The position numbers and the translations under genes are program-made. From Sinonovacula constricta (Eukaryota; Mollusca; Bivalvia; Cardiida; Solecurtidae), in contig CM017567.1 in the NCBI GenBank assembly GCA_007844125.1, positions 41,135,027 to 41,199,026 on the forward strand: a stretch of 64,000 nucleotides of DNA. The letters are read 5' to 3'. The notes under the pieces are model-generated. The model did no database searches and was not told where the DNA came from. It saw only the letters and a list, made by a program, of their open reading frames with translations. Positions 10,001 to 23,200 of this stretch are shown here, in pieces. The first letter of the stretch is position 1, and each line of letters begins with the position of its first letter.

Positions 10001-10306
10001 AACTCAATCGGAACACTTCGGATAATTCACGACTCATCTCTCGGATGTATGTAGGTAGTCGGATCCCCTCGGCCATTTCCCTAAATGGGGCTACTTTTAA
10101 GATAGGCGTCAAAACAAAAGTGGCAGCTCGGGTGACAGCTCACTACAGTATGATGCCTGTAAATCATCAATTTGTGGCGGCTTCAAATTTAAATCATCCA
10201 ATTTTAATTTACCCAGCGCAGCAGACACACAGCTGTCACAATGACATTGTTTTTGCTTTGTGCGGACTACATTTCAGGCATATTCTTCCGACTTCCGGCG
10301 AGCAAA
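10001..10306. other. CpG-richer intergenic stretch, partly repeat
   Basis: It contains GGAACACTTCGGATAATTC and ATCGGATCCCCTCGG-like phrases resembling those at 5530-5560 and 10370-10400, so it is probably part of a dispersed repeat. The 128-codon frame over 10045-10431 crosses into the hairpin element and is not considered a gene. Confidence 0.45.
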
Positions 10307-10451
10307 ACGATCGTGATTTTAGTAACTATCATTGCACCCGATACATCCTAGGGATGATTGTCCCCAATCGGAACTCCTCGGGTAATCCCGTCCTCGGAAC
10401 ACTCATCCCTCGGATGTATCTGGTGCAATGATACTTACAGAAATCACGAAC
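10307..10451. repeat. Hairpin (foldback) element with about 50-bp arms
   Basis: The left arm GATCGTGATTTTAGTAACTA ... TACATCCTAGGGATGA pairs with the right arm TCATCCCTCGGATGTATC ... TACAGAAATCACGAACG with few mismatches. About 40 bp lie between them, including CGGAACTCCTCGGGTAATCC. A related centre, CGGAACTTCTTGGGTAATTC, occurs at about 5538 inside the intron transposon. Confidence 0.7.
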
Positions 10452-10456
10452 GTGAG

Positions 10457-11508
10457 AATTAAAGTTAGACACACAAAATATAAAAATAAATAAATGAAAT
10501 GAAATTGAACGCTGTTTACAGAATTAGGACTCGTATTTTATCAGGGTTAGAATACCGCTAAACAGACTTTCCCCATGTGCGAATATCAGTAAGCATTCCA
10601 TATGTAGGCGTCGCGCTCCAGCTCCAGCGCGTCGCCAATAACTCGGCATGACTGTAAATGTTGTTGAACACAGGCCCTAGTTTTCGTGATGTTTTTATGT
10701 TTATTTTGTTTATTAGTTCAAGGCTCTATCTTAACCATGGGACAAAACTCTTGTTGTTATGCTTGTTTTATTATTTTTTTTCCATACATAAAAACTTGCC
10801 CACCACTCATTTGGCTGTTTGTGAATGCGCCATGTTGAGAATTACAAAGCGAATGTGTCATAAAATAAAAATTGCAATGTATATATTAAATAAAACCTAA
10901 GCATTTTAAGAAAAAAAAAATATAATAAAACAAGTATACAAAAAAGTAATGTAAATGTGTCCATGATACAAAGTATTTGATGAATATGTCAGTATCACAC
11001 ACCAAAGAATTCTAAGTGTTGTAATTGGTCATGTGCGAGTTAATACTAAATGATTGAAACAAATGATATTGACCTAGAACATCGTCACGCTCACTGCCAA
11101 AACAAAATGATGTCTTTTCAACAAATGCAAACTTATGCAAATAAATAACAATACAATGTGAAATTTGTTGTATAATAATAAGTAAAATAAAGCTATATAT
11201 TAAACTAGTACAAAATATGATTGAATTGAATCACCAATGCATTGATGGGCTGACGACATAACACACAAATTATACATGTAAATTTTGCATAAATTCTACA
11301 TGTAAATTTTGCATTTAAAATAAAATAATAGGTGATACCGCTGGAGCTCGAGGCCTATATGTGGAATGCTCACTGAAATTTGCGCATGGGGAAAGTTTGT
11401 TTTGCGGGCTTTTTTACCCCGATAAAAATACGAGTCCTAATTCGGTAAATGGGGTTTTATTTTATTTATTAATTTTAATCTTTATTTTTGTGTGTCTGTG
11501 ACTTTCAA
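10457..11508. mobile_element. About 1.05-kb element with about 175-bp inverted arms
   Basis: 10457-10632 and 11338-11508 are inverted copies. Shared blocks include AGACACACAAAATATAAAAA, AATTAGGACTCGTATTTT, TTTCCCCATGTGCG and GGAATGC / CATATGTAGG. The interior (10633-11337) is AT-rich, with an 80-codon frame at 10658 that I do not recognise and a small duplication of TACATGTAAATTTTGCAT at about 11275-11310. No transposase is visible, so it is a non-autonomous foldback-type or long-TIR element. It abuts the hairpin at 10307-10451. Confidence 0.7.
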
Positions 11509-11859
11509 AATAACTTTAAAAATAAGCAATAAATTGCTGAGAAAGAAATAAAAAGTACTATGCTCAAGAAAAATACTATCTGAACAAAAACAATTTGTGT
11601 AATGTGAGGCTGCTGCACATGTCCAATTTCTGCATTTAGATTTATAGTTAATATTATAATAAATTTTGCAACTTTTTTCGTCCTGGAAAACCTATTATAT
11701 GGTGTCGGGTTTTTGCTTTTTATTTTGTTTTAAACCAATCCATGGTCTCGGGAAAATACGTTGTACATACTTTTTCTCAAGATTTATAGTATACTGAAAA
11801 CTTTCAAATTAAAAAAAACAGCTTTACTTTTCAAATATGTCTGTTTACCTATTCCACTT
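11509..11859. other. AT-rich spacer, nothing recognised
   Basis: No supported gene or repeat family was seen. Confidence 0.5.
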
Positions 11860-12010
11860 TTTGCGTCGCCTTTGATGCTTCTCATCGGCGACTTTTCTTG
11901 TACTCTACTTTCAAGCTACTGCTCGTTCAGTCGACGTTACAGTTTACCCTCTGGTCGTTGGGTCTATGCGTCAATTCCGAACACATGGCGCTGAGAAGTC
12001 AAGTTATTGA
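11860..12010 (+). promoter_or_regulatory. CpG-rich patch with a well-placed ATG, possible unrecognised first exon
   Basis: CpG density rises sharply (GCGTCGCC, CATCGGCGAC, CAGTCGACG, GGTCGTTGG). An ATG at 11986 in good context (ACACATGGCG) opens 14 codons, MALRSQVIDPNDVV. A possible GT lies after AGTCAA but is a weak donor. It could be a promoter, an unrecognised first exon or decayed repeat DNA. SINE G begins shortly downstream. Confidence 0.2.
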
Positions 12011-12079
12011 CCCGAATGATGTTGTTTAAACTAGTTTTAAGAGGGCCAGCACATTCTTTCGGATTTTATCGTGACCCCG

Positions 12080-12250
12080 CCATGTTGCCCTTGCATGGCT
12101 TGTCGGGCTTGGTCTTATTGTTAAATGACTCATCACAGATTTGTTCTCACTTTTACATTTGGCATGCATGTGGATACCTTGATCCTGTGTCTTTTCAATT
12201 TTTGTATATGTTGCAATGTTCATTTGCAGGACATTAGGACTTTGTCTTAT
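12080..12250 (+). mobile_element. SINE-like family G, copy 1 (5'-truncated)
   Basis: The shared body is CTTGTCGGGCTTGGTC, GTTAAATGACTCATCACAG, ATTTGTTCT, TACCTTGATCCTGTG, CTTTTCAATTTTTG, ATGTTGCAATG and TAGGACTTTGTC. It matches 35690-35945 and 48220-48530. The 76- and 65-codon frames here are artefacts of the repeat. Confidence 0.7.
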
Positions 12251-12424
12251 ATATTCTTATTAAAGGTAATTTGCCTGAAGCTAATGGTCTAAAGTGAGCC
12301 CATATGAGGAACCTAGTTTATGTACCCATTTAACGGAAAGGATGTAATGGATTTCTTTGTTTTTGATACTATATGAAGAGTAAGCGAGATTATTTGTGAA
12401 TTCCATAACCTAATCTTATGGCGT

Positions 12425-12595
12425 AATGCTAGTTAACCCTTGACCCGAATAACCCTCGCAGGTACCCTTTTATACCTGGGTGGAGTGGAACAATTCAAGG
12501 TAAATTTCTTCTCATGGAAGTTAGTGAGGACCTGACTGGGGTTTAAACCACGGGCCTTTATCTGGAGTTTTGTTCCTACCACTGAAATATTCCTC
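12425..12595 (-). mobile_element. SINE E, copy 2
   Basis: Reverse complement of 9785-10000. It shares the B-box region (GTTTAAACCCCAGTCAGGTC on the minus strand), GAAATTTACCTTGAATTG, CCCAGGTATAAAAGGGTACC and TTATTCGGGTCAA. Confidence 0.7.
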
Positions 12596-13009
12596 TTTGC
12601 ACATATTAAAACTTCCTGTCAACTTAATGATATCTACAGTCGAACTATAGTTTTGGCACAAGGGAGAAACTTAATCGAAAATTCATTTAAGAGCTAAGAA
12701 AGGACATTATACATAATTTACAACCATGTTTTGGTTTATAAGAAATATATTTCCCAAATAATACATCAATTCTTATTTTGGACTGGTACAAAAGACAACA
12801 ACAACAGTACATTATGTATACCGAAGAACACATAGAAAATAGCATGCTGACAAAAAAAACTGTTTACATTAATTATTAAAAGACAACATAAAAACACATA
12901 AAATATCTAACATTATTTTTAAAATACAATTATTTTTATAATACGATTATTTTATAATACAAAAATAAAAATACGAAGCCAACTCTTAGAACCATGTACC
13001 GAAAAGTTC
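12596..13009. other. AT-rich sequence upstream of the ADAM promoter
   Basis: Very AT-rich, especially 12840-12975. No gene or repeat family was recognised. Confidence 0.5.
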
Positions 13010-13216
13010 AACTGTGTTGTCTCCCTTGTTTTCGTGCTCTTTTGAGTCACTCTGCTCGCGATCGGGGTTATGTACACAGCGGTCTCTTTGAAGCTCGGCA
13101 GTCGTGTGTTATCTCCCAGTGTATGCAGTCGTCAAAATCATGTAGACGCCAACTATGGAGTAAAAGTTTGAAAAAAGCATGTTTCTGTAACGTTTCTTTT
13201 TGTGCGCACGTGAACA
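13010..13216 (+). promoter_or_regulatory. CpG-richer promoter and 5' leader of the ADAM gene
   Basis: The patch between AT-rich flanks has clustered CpGs (GCTCGCGATCGGGG, GCTCGGCAGTCGTG, TGTGCGCACG) and runs directly into the signal-peptide ATG at 13217. An upstream ATG at 12994 opens a 96-codon frame in another frame that overlaps the start. If transcription begins before it, this would be an inhibitory upstream ORF. The transcription start is unknown. Confidence 0.5.
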
Positions 13217-13298
13217 ATGTGGAGATTATTCCCGTGCTTGTTTGCATGTGTGATTGGAATTATCGTCTGCCCAGAAGTCGCTAATTGTTCGAAAACTG
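13217..13298 (+). CDS. ADAM coding exon 1 (signal peptide)
   Basis: 27 codons plus one base, ending AAAACTG before the donor GTGAGT. It has a strongly hydrophobic core (LFPCLFACVIGIIVC) with Arg at position 3 and a likely cleavage near VANC-SKT. Splicing to 39826 joins G|GT into Gly28 with an open frame. The link across 26.5 kb is inferred from matching phase and the expected signal peptide-propeptide order. No other signal-peptide exon was seen between the two. Confidence 0.6.
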
Positions 13299-14159
13299 GT
13301 GAGTGCATTTGACAGTTTTTAATGGATTTTCAATTTTAAGAGTAGTAATACACAATGCACTGGAAAGTGAACTTGTGAACTGACGGTTGACTTTATAGCG
13401 AATGAGTCATTCATACTTTTGCTTTAATAAAAACATTATTTCAGGAGATGCATTATTCATAAGTTTTGATTAAAATTTAACACATTCGCACGTTGATATT
13501 TAATTATTTTATTGTTTAGCGTTTGGCTGAACACTTTATATCGTTATTTATTACTTAAATGGCTTTGTATATATGCATGTCTTGCATTTTTTTACTTCCA
13601 TAAAGATACCATGTTTTGTTATATAGTTTATGAGACTGTTTTAATATTAAATAACTTTAAATAAAATTGAAATGTAGCCGCATGTTTTTGTTCATGGTTA
13701 ATTATATAAAACGCTTAAAGTGTATTTTGTCTAGATCTACTATTAGAATTTACATTCAACTTTCTTTTCTGGTTATGAAACTGAAAGGTAGCCAAACTTG
13801 CACTTCTTTGTTGGAGTTTTTAATTGGTAAACGTAAATATAATAATTAATAAAGAATTAAGAAAAAATGTGCTACCTTTTACTATACAAGCTCATTCTGT
13901 TGATACAAGAAGTCACAAGAACACCATATCTCAAAGAACCTACATGTGGTATATTGATGTTATATGGCATATTTATATATATTTATATATTGTTTAGTTG
14001 AAGATTTAATCATAATTATATAATACTGCTACACATTGATCTAGTAAGTGTGCAGTTCAAACATTGTTTGATTCTATAACGAAAAAGTTTTAAATAGATG
14101 TAACTAGATTTAATCCTATCTTTAAATGCACAGAAATATAAAATGCGAAAATGTATGTT

Positions 14160-14225
<66 letters not shown>

Positions 14226-17200
14226 ATCTGGGGGAAAAAAATAATGTAAGATGTGATTTAAGGAATTATTAAGTTAATCTTGATGAAGCACAACATGAGG
14301 GAGGAGCACAAAATCCCTCCCAGACAAAATTCCTTCCTTTCATTTTACTTTGGGTGGATTGCAATAAAGTGCCCATGGTAAGTTTTTCAAGGCGGATTCC
14401 TTTGAAATTTTCCACATTTTGCAGCTTTTTTTATTTGGTTCATAAACATAATAAGTTAATAACACAGGATATGTTCAAATGAAAAACCTAATTCAAGATA
14501 TATTAGAGTTTTATTACTTTGCTGAAGGGATTTTATCCACTTTGGAAAATTTAGTGTAGGGACAACCTCTGCCTCTGCTGAAATGAACAAGAGGATTTTG
14601 TCAGGTGTGGGGGAGAGATTTTATCCTCCTCACACATAACATTTATCCAAGACCAAGCAAACACCCAGCATGGGTCTGTCTGTATTTCTCTGGTCACTGC
14701 TCAGGTCACATTGCATCTTCCCCACTTCCACTGGCCTGAACTGACCAGTGTAAAGGGGGGTGGGGATGCAGATGTTGTGTGCTTGGAAGTTGGGAAGGGG
14801 TTGGCATAATCCTCTCACACCTTGCTTTGTTTGTCCTAATGCCCTGATCCCATGACCTGATAAGAGATTCTTGAGATAGGATGGCAGTGATTGGTCGCCC
14901 TGAACCTGCTGGTATCACAGGGGAGGGAACATGGCAAGTTGCATTGTGGAGATCCACTGCCAGTATTACATAATTTGATTTAAGTATGACATTTTTGTTT
15001 ATTGAAAGTTTGAAAATTTAGATCAGCCAGAAGGTTGTACGACCCATGCAGCAAACATAACAATGCAAACAATACAAAACATGACAGATGTGGAAATAAT
15101 AATACATAAATCTATTTACGCTCTGAATATTTAAACAAGTAAATCTACAATTTTAACAAATTTACAATGAAAACAAAGGCAATATGCTGACACATTGTTA
15201 TGATAATAATTACTACTAAAATAATACCTTAAGAACTGTATGTGTATATCAGTTAGTCTATGGCTCCAATATATGAATTATTAAACAATGAAACCACATA
15301 ATTTTTAAACCAAGCATTGTTACTGTTAATAATTCATTTAAATTCTGCCATACAAGAGACTTCAGTGTTCCAACTACAAAGGATAAAGAAATCTACCTTT
15401 TGTTTGGTGCAATGATATTAAATAAATTATGTGATTATATTTTTTATTCACGTTGTACAATTTTTTATGTTATCTCACTTGTTTGTAATTTTGTTGCCTG
15501 TTTTTACAATATTAACTTTTGTAAATAGTTTACCAGTATATAAAATTAATTATACTAGGAATTAAAGCCATATGATCTTAAATTTAGTTTCTTAATTTAA
15601 ATAATTGCATCAATGATCCAAGTTAGTAAAAATGTATATTCTTATATTATTGAAAATGGTTATTTTCAAGACTATTCATGCCATATTTCATTGACAAATG
15701 GTATTAAAATAGGAAGATTTGGATCACTAACTGAAACAGTTATTATACTTTGTATTTCTAAGAGAATTTTTTAAAGTTGAAATTCATAAGATAAGTTAGA
15801 CAGTAGGTAAATTATGAAAAATAGCAGTTTTTTATCGAGTATCTTGAAAACATTCCTACGTATGTTAATATGACCTTAAGGCTTTTGCTTCGCATTAACA
15901 TTTCTCTGAACATGCGTTAAAACATGATTAAAAATTTAAATCAAACATTTAAACTGTTGAAATGAAATTTATAAGGAATGAGTAATTCAAATTTATAAAG
16001 CCTATTTTGAATATAAGCCTATTAGAATGCCAATTAAAATTCCCCACATTTTCACATTGTTAATTAACTGACCAATCATGTCACCTCGGGGCATATTGAC
16101 ACATTATAAACATGTCACTTGAGATCATTAGTATCAAATAACACTTAAACCTTTTAAGATAAATATTTGTCCCAAGACTTAGTCTCAGTCTTAAGCTGTA
16201 ATTATCCCTTAATTGACCAGTTGACACCCAGTGTAGTACCTAGTCCATATTACCTAATCTACTGGATAACTTTGTGTATGTTAAATATAAATGGTGATAT
16301 TGGAGATTTTCTCTTGCAATTTGGCTTGGGATCTTTCAACTTTGCCCTTATTGGGGGGATTCAACATCCAAAATTTATAAAAGAAATAATGATTCTTGGT
16401 AACCGGCAGATTCAGTTATATCTGAACCATTTTAAGGAATTCTGTAAGAAGAGTTAAATAGGCCTGATTTGTATTAAATTTAAGCCACAAAATGTCTACT
16501 TTCTTCAAGTTGGATTTTTTTGTTTTATTTTTAGAATCAAGTACTCTGTGCACAACAGCCTTGCCAAAATACCAATAAAAATAAGAAAAAAAGATAAATT
16601 ATCACATGATTCCCCATGTTTTCCATTCAATTCACCTATTACATATTTTCGTATATTACACTAGTTTAATGCAGTTTTTTGGCTGACGACATTGTCGACA
16701 TCATCATAATGCAGATCATCTCATACCACTATTTCACCAAGTATTGTTATTAAAATTTCAAAAAATGCATATTGGCTGTTAAAAGTCATGTGATATAAAG
16801 AATCTGACTCTCACCATAGGCTCACTTACTATAATTTTTTCGGAACTTGTTTAATAAATGTTTGTATTAAATGACAATTTTCATCACATTCCCTATTTAT
16901 AGTCTATTTCTATCTCATATTTACACTCCTTCTTTTAAGGATAATCAGGTAACCATTAATTTTTTTCATTTAAATTACAGGAAGTCTATTATAAAATTTT
17001 CTGTTGAATGTAAAAAAAGAACTTAAAAAAAAAAATCAAGCTTATTTTATTACTCTTACTTATAAACTTCAAGGATACTCACAGCCAAATGGTCTAAATT
17101 ATTCCATAATCATCCACTTGTGTGTTCAATCCAAAGGAACTTTAATAGCAGAGGTCTGTACGAAAATTATGCCCCCAACTTTTTGAAGCTTGACCTATGT

Positions 17201-20200
17201 CCTTGAATACCCTGTCCTGTACATAGATTAATGGCTATTACTTTGCATATATAGATTTAATTGGAAATGTTTGCCTATTTTGGGTAGACATAAATGTTTT
17301 CTTTTTAGTTATTTCACTAATAATTCACAATATTAAAGGTGGTATCCGACAGTTTGGACCAAAGATTTTTTTTCTCCAATAACCAAATCAGTCATTGTTA
17401 CTTGAAAAGGTCCTGCAAAATACTGTTCACTGATGCCCTAGATTTTAGTGAATAGCAAAGCATTTTATCCACACTAATCATTGCAAACTTTCTTTTTGAG
17501 CCCCGCTGCAGAGATGGCTATTTTTAAACTTAGAACACCACATGACAGCTTACTTTCAAGAACATCATCTGTGTAGTCCGCTTGGACGTTGATATCTATT
17601 TTAAGATGAGATCCCTATCGTGCTTATTTATAGATTTGGACAGAATGAATATTTAGAGTGCTTTTTGGCCCAGTATATAGTAGTTTACAAAAAAGGTAGT
17701 GTTCAAAATCATCTTTACTTAGACTAAAGTATGAGTTTATGCAGAAATTATGCCTAAATTCCCAAAAGCAAGGAAAATTTATATTGTTACGTGCATTTGA
17801 TGTAGGCAAACTGTCATATACCACCTTTAAGGACTAGATGAATCATATTCCCAGTGTAGACCAAACACTGAACGGCTAAGTTCAATTGAAACTGTCTTTT
17901 TCATCCTTTTACCAGCAATAACAGCTGGAAATTAACATTTTATTCTGGCCATTTTGTGTGATATCATAACCCGCGTCATGGCATGATCTTCCTCAAATTT
18001 GTTAAACTGCGATTTGACCACTTGACCACAGTTTAGCATAAATACATGATACATAGAACCACAGTATTCAGCTGATCGGGAGGTCGTGGGTTCGAACCCC
18101 GGCCGGGTCAAACCAAAGACTTTAAAGTTGGTAGTAGTGGCTTCCCTCCTAACGCTTGGGGCTAAGGGGACAGCAGTACGCCTGAATCGTCGGTGTCAGT
18201 ATTATGGACCGGCTGGGTCCAGTCCTTGGGCACCTCATAAGTGCCCCTGTGCTATAATGATAGAATAGTTGCTGCACAGTATCGGCAAAAATGCTGGCAA
18301 ATCCCATCCCATCCCATCCCACAGTATTCATTCTTCATATCAAGGCTTTTTTTCATTGCCAGGGAAAGGGGCCTATGCCCTGTAATTTTGCAGAAAACAG
18401 CATCGTTTCTTCCTTCAAAGGGAATGGAAAAACCTGATGTAAAGTTACTTTTTGGGGAAAACTGCAGGATTTTAAAGAAATTTTCTGAGGGAAGTGTCTG
18501 TAAACGGCTCCTACTGAAGAAGGAAAAAAGCCTTGCATATGTATTCTAATTTATGTGTCTCTATCGAGCCAATCAGTGATCTGTATATAACGGAAGTATA
18601 CAGATGATATGTATTTCCACATTCGAGGGTTTTGAACTTAAATGACTGAAAAGAAAGTTAAAAACGCATTTGATTCTCCCAATATAAAGACAACATAAGG
18701 TTTCGAAAAAAAAGAAACATGTTTATATAAAATCTGGTGACCAGAGGTAATATTTGAATTCATTATTTGTTGTATTAAACAAAGTTTTGCTTTTCTAAGT
18801 AAAAATTTGAAAATGCAAATTCGATCAACTGTTGCTAAAGTCACATGAATAGCACTGAGATGAAATCTTGATTACTAATAATTACATGACAAGGTTTTTC
18901 TATATATATTTCAAGAGATTGCAACAAATAGTGCAGATCCTGATCACATAGCTCCCTGCTTAACTGGAACTACATTGTCTGTCTTATCAGTAGTAAAGTT
19001 AATATTTTTAAACAAAACTTTTCCCCCGAGCCTTATTTCACATCCTAGTGAAGTCTGTGTCATATATTTTTCCTTAATGTCCTTAGGTACAGGTCATAAA
19101 CTTATCTTTGAAGTTTTCATACTGTAATTATGTTCTTGAGTTGCAAGAAAATGCAGACAAATGTGTCACATTTGTTAAAACACACTCTATATTTAGGCAG
19201 TTCTTTGCAAATAAACTCGAAGCCCGTCAAGTGTTTGTTCAAGGAACTCATTATCAATGGTTCTTTCAATTGCTGTCTGAGACGAACTTAAATTTACAGA
19301 TAGTATTAGTAATAAACTCTAGGCAGTTTGTTTTCGGGGACCTTCATTAACATTTTCAAATGTTACTTTCTAAAAATATTCAACTACTTTTTTGGGTGTA
19401 TGTATAAATTCAGTTTAATGCATTTTAATTTTCTGGTTTATTTTTGTTATTGATAAGAATAAACAGTTACACACTTTTTCATGATGTTTTTGTTTAAAAT
19501 ATTATTAAAATCTTCGCTTCAACATAGAAAAATGTAACAAAGTCATGTTCAAATAATAACAGACTAGCCTCTAGTCATGGAAACTGTTTTATTTTTAGAG
19601 CAGGTTTGTTTATAAAGTTTGAAAGGGATCTTGGCCCATTAAATTAGCATTCAGGTTATATATATATACCAGTTTTTCTTAAATTTTATGATAACCAGAG
19701 GATGGCTTCATTTTCTATGAAATTGCAATACATTTTCAATGAAAATGGATGAAAATGAGGAATTTGGTCTCTTCGTGAATGAGATTTTACATCACTGGAC
19801 ATTTGATCCTCAAGCTTGCTATTTCCTGGATTAGACACAATTTTACTGGACTGACAGTTATTTCTTATAAATTTTGGAGGACTCCAAAGACTGCACTACC
19901 TGTCAAATATCTCTGATCCATCACTGCCACCTGATACAATCATCTATTAATCTTTTGTACCTTGCTCTTGTCACGCTTCATTGACCTTCTGTCTGGTACC
20001 CGGCAATGTCTGAAAGGCCTGTCTTTGTCCCTTTACTGCAAAGCCCCAATACCATGACTCAAAAGCTTTCCTATCCAATGTTTCATCATCTCTGTTTGTA
20101 ACTGTTTCGAAATCAATAACATCCTAGTATGACCAAGCTGTTTTAGTGTATTGAACCATTGATTGTAATAATCCTGAGCATCATTAGAAGTATTGTCTGC

Positions 20201-23200
20201 CCAAAGCTGGGGTGTAAGCTGTGACAAAAGGTGAAAGATTACTGAATACCCCACTGAGCTCTTCAGTCTCAAGACTTTGAAGTGGAGATTTGCACCTCCT
20301 TTGTGAAGATGCTTTAAAATTGGGGTTTAACTCTTGCATAATAAATTGCATCTTCTTATGCAACATTCATTCGAATGACATTTGGTTTTTGCAGCAGAAA
20401 TTCTTTGATCATATAATAATTAATATATTCCATTTCAGAAGTCTTTATATTTTACAGCTATTTCTTATTTCTTAGATCAATATAGCTAACTTCTAACACC
20501 TCTGTTTCTATGGTAACCCATCACATCAGTTTGAGGGTGGTTTATATATTCTTGTGTTCATGTGGAAAGGTTCTTACAATAGATGTCTGGGGAAGTATGT
20601 AACAATGGTAATTGTTATGTTGTATTTTTTTCCATTTGATTGTCATAATTGAGTTGCAGAAAGAATGAACAAACTACTAAGAAATATTCTTTTTGTTTAC
20701 TTGTCCCTAGTAAACTATCAGAAGTGTCAGTAATTCCCATCAAGGCTTATTTATACAAAATGAGGTCATCTCTGACATAATAATATACAATATACCATTT
20801 CCAAACCATTCACAATCCTTAGCAGAATCTGCAGGACTAAGGGATTATGTGTAGACTGGTTCAGCCTTAAATCTTTTATTACAAGTTGAACATACATTTA
20901 TTAAAATCCGTTTATCTCATTTAAAGAAAAACAATAAAGTCAAGTGAATTTTCAAAATTATAGATGAATGAACTATGAATGAAAGGGTTAAGGCACATGA
21001 ATGATAATATTAGACAGGATAAATAATTCAAAACTTATTTGAATTGATTCAAGAATCACCTTAAATATTTAATTTGACCATTATTGACCAGTTTCGGTTT
21101 TAACTGGTTAAATCTACTGGTTAAAACTGGAGACAGTCAATATGGTCCAATCCTGGACATTTACCAGCTGGCTGATCCAGATCAGCACTTTTTGCCTTTT
21201 AGCCCTGTTTAATTGGTGTTACATGATTTGTAGGCTTAAAACCCCAAATCCCTATTCCTGACTACCAGTTGAATGTGTCTATCTAGTCAAGACTTCTGTA
21301 CAAATGTGAGATGTTTACATCCCTGTATAATTTGTACATATGTTCCGCATTACTGAATCATAGTGAATGTTTTTTTGTTGATAGGAGATAAAGAAGAATA
21401 AAGGAGTAAGTTGTAAGATGCAAAAAAAGTTGTTTAATTGTGGATGCAGGATTGCAAGGTTTGTTATGGTTTGTTGCTTATGAATAACAAGTATCTCTTG
21501 GTTATGAATAGAAAAGTTATCTTCTTATGTCTCAAATGAGTTTCTTGTTGATAATTTTCTATACTATTATGCCCTCAAATGTTGCTATATGGCAGTACAA
21601 TGTCTGTTCTATCCACATACAACATCTGTCCCTCCTTATTTAGTTTCTCAGCCATAACCTCCTATGTTACATAATTTCAATCACACTTTTACAATCATAC
21701 AGATACACATCTGAAGGTGTATCAAGGATAACAGTTCAAGGTCAAGGTCATAATTAAGGTCATTATCTTTTCAGTCAATACATAAGTGTCATGGCAAGAA
21801 CTAAACTTTGTCATTGTTCATAGCTATTCAACCAAACTTCACCATCTTACTGACATACACGTGACAGTGTTTTGCACATACAATTTCCAAGCACACACCT
21901 CAAGGTCAAAATCATAAATGAGAACATTGCATTTTGAGGGCATATGTTAATTCCAGTGACATTTCCTTTTTTTTATATTTGTGAATCAATATTTTTAACA
22001 TGTTTTCTGATGTATTATCTATAAACCATTGCTGATCAGGATGATGGTTCGTTAAACCTTTGCTGTGAAACCAATTTAGATTTTGTTAGGCATAGTAAAT
22101 ATACTTAAATTAAATTGAATCCTTCTTTTTTATTTTGGTTGCAGAAAATATTTGACTTTAATTGTATAAATTCAGATCTGTGAGCTTAGGAAATTTAAAA
22201 TAGCTGTTTTGAGCATTATGCCTTTCCACTGAAACACAAATAGCCAGCATCTGCATGAATCACAAGTTGATGATGCAAATTTTCCATTCTAAACATAAAA
22301 GTTTCTTAATTTGGAGGTAGTTTGCAAACAGAAGAAATCACTTTTTTATAACAAGTAGTGTGGCATGCAGTTGCAGCAAAACAATAAAAATTTGAGCAGC
22401 CTGCTGCATGGATAGAAATGACTCATCAATAATACAATGGGTTGTATCAGAATGTCATTTAAAGTAATTACAAGGTAATGTTGTTTCGGGTAATGACAGG
22501 TATCACAGTCAACAAACAACAAAGTAAACAGTAAGGATAAAATTTTTATGCAGGGAGGTTTTCCAGCTAACCTACAGTTTGTTGGTTGTTCTTCCACCCA
22601 GACATAAGCAGACCTTAAAGTTGGTAGTAGTGTGTTCCCTCCTTACGCTCGGGGCTAAGGGGACAGCAATACACCTGACTCGTCTGTGTCAGTATAATGG
22701 AACGGCCGGGTTCAGTCCCTGGGCACCTCATAAGTGCCCCAGCCTGTGCTATAATGATACATGATACTGCACAGTATCAGCAAAAATGCCGGCAAATCCC
22801 ATCCCAGATATAAAACGGGGTCTTCCTCCACCAATAATTAGCTGGAAGTCACCAAAATGATCATAGTAATGTCTGATTGATATGAAGAAAATACAAAAAC
22901 AAAAAAAGTTTAACCAACTGGTCAATGTACTCTTAAATAGCTTGCTATATTTGTTGATAAGCAGTACTAGACTCTTTGTAATTGGCTATAAACTTTAAGA
23001 CAGGGTCAAAAGTGTAATTGCTGAAGTCTACAGAAAATAGTGCAGGGCCTGATCAATCTCCCTAAAGTCCGATCTTACAAAATGTAAGATCTGATGATGG
23101 CCCGCAACTACCATCTATAAACAAGAACGGTTTTCCCCAATTACTATTTTTATAACAGCTAACTTAAGAGAGCTTTATGCATAATGCTTTTGGTAAGAAT

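Noticed and set aside
10045..10431. 128-codon frame
   Set aside because: It runs through a SINE-like/CpG-rich repeat stretch and the foldback hairpin; no domain or splice structure.
18569..18610. CCAAT-containing stretch similar to 645-694
   Set aside because: It lacks the NRF-1 palindrome and lies in repeat-rich intron; too short to call a promoter.
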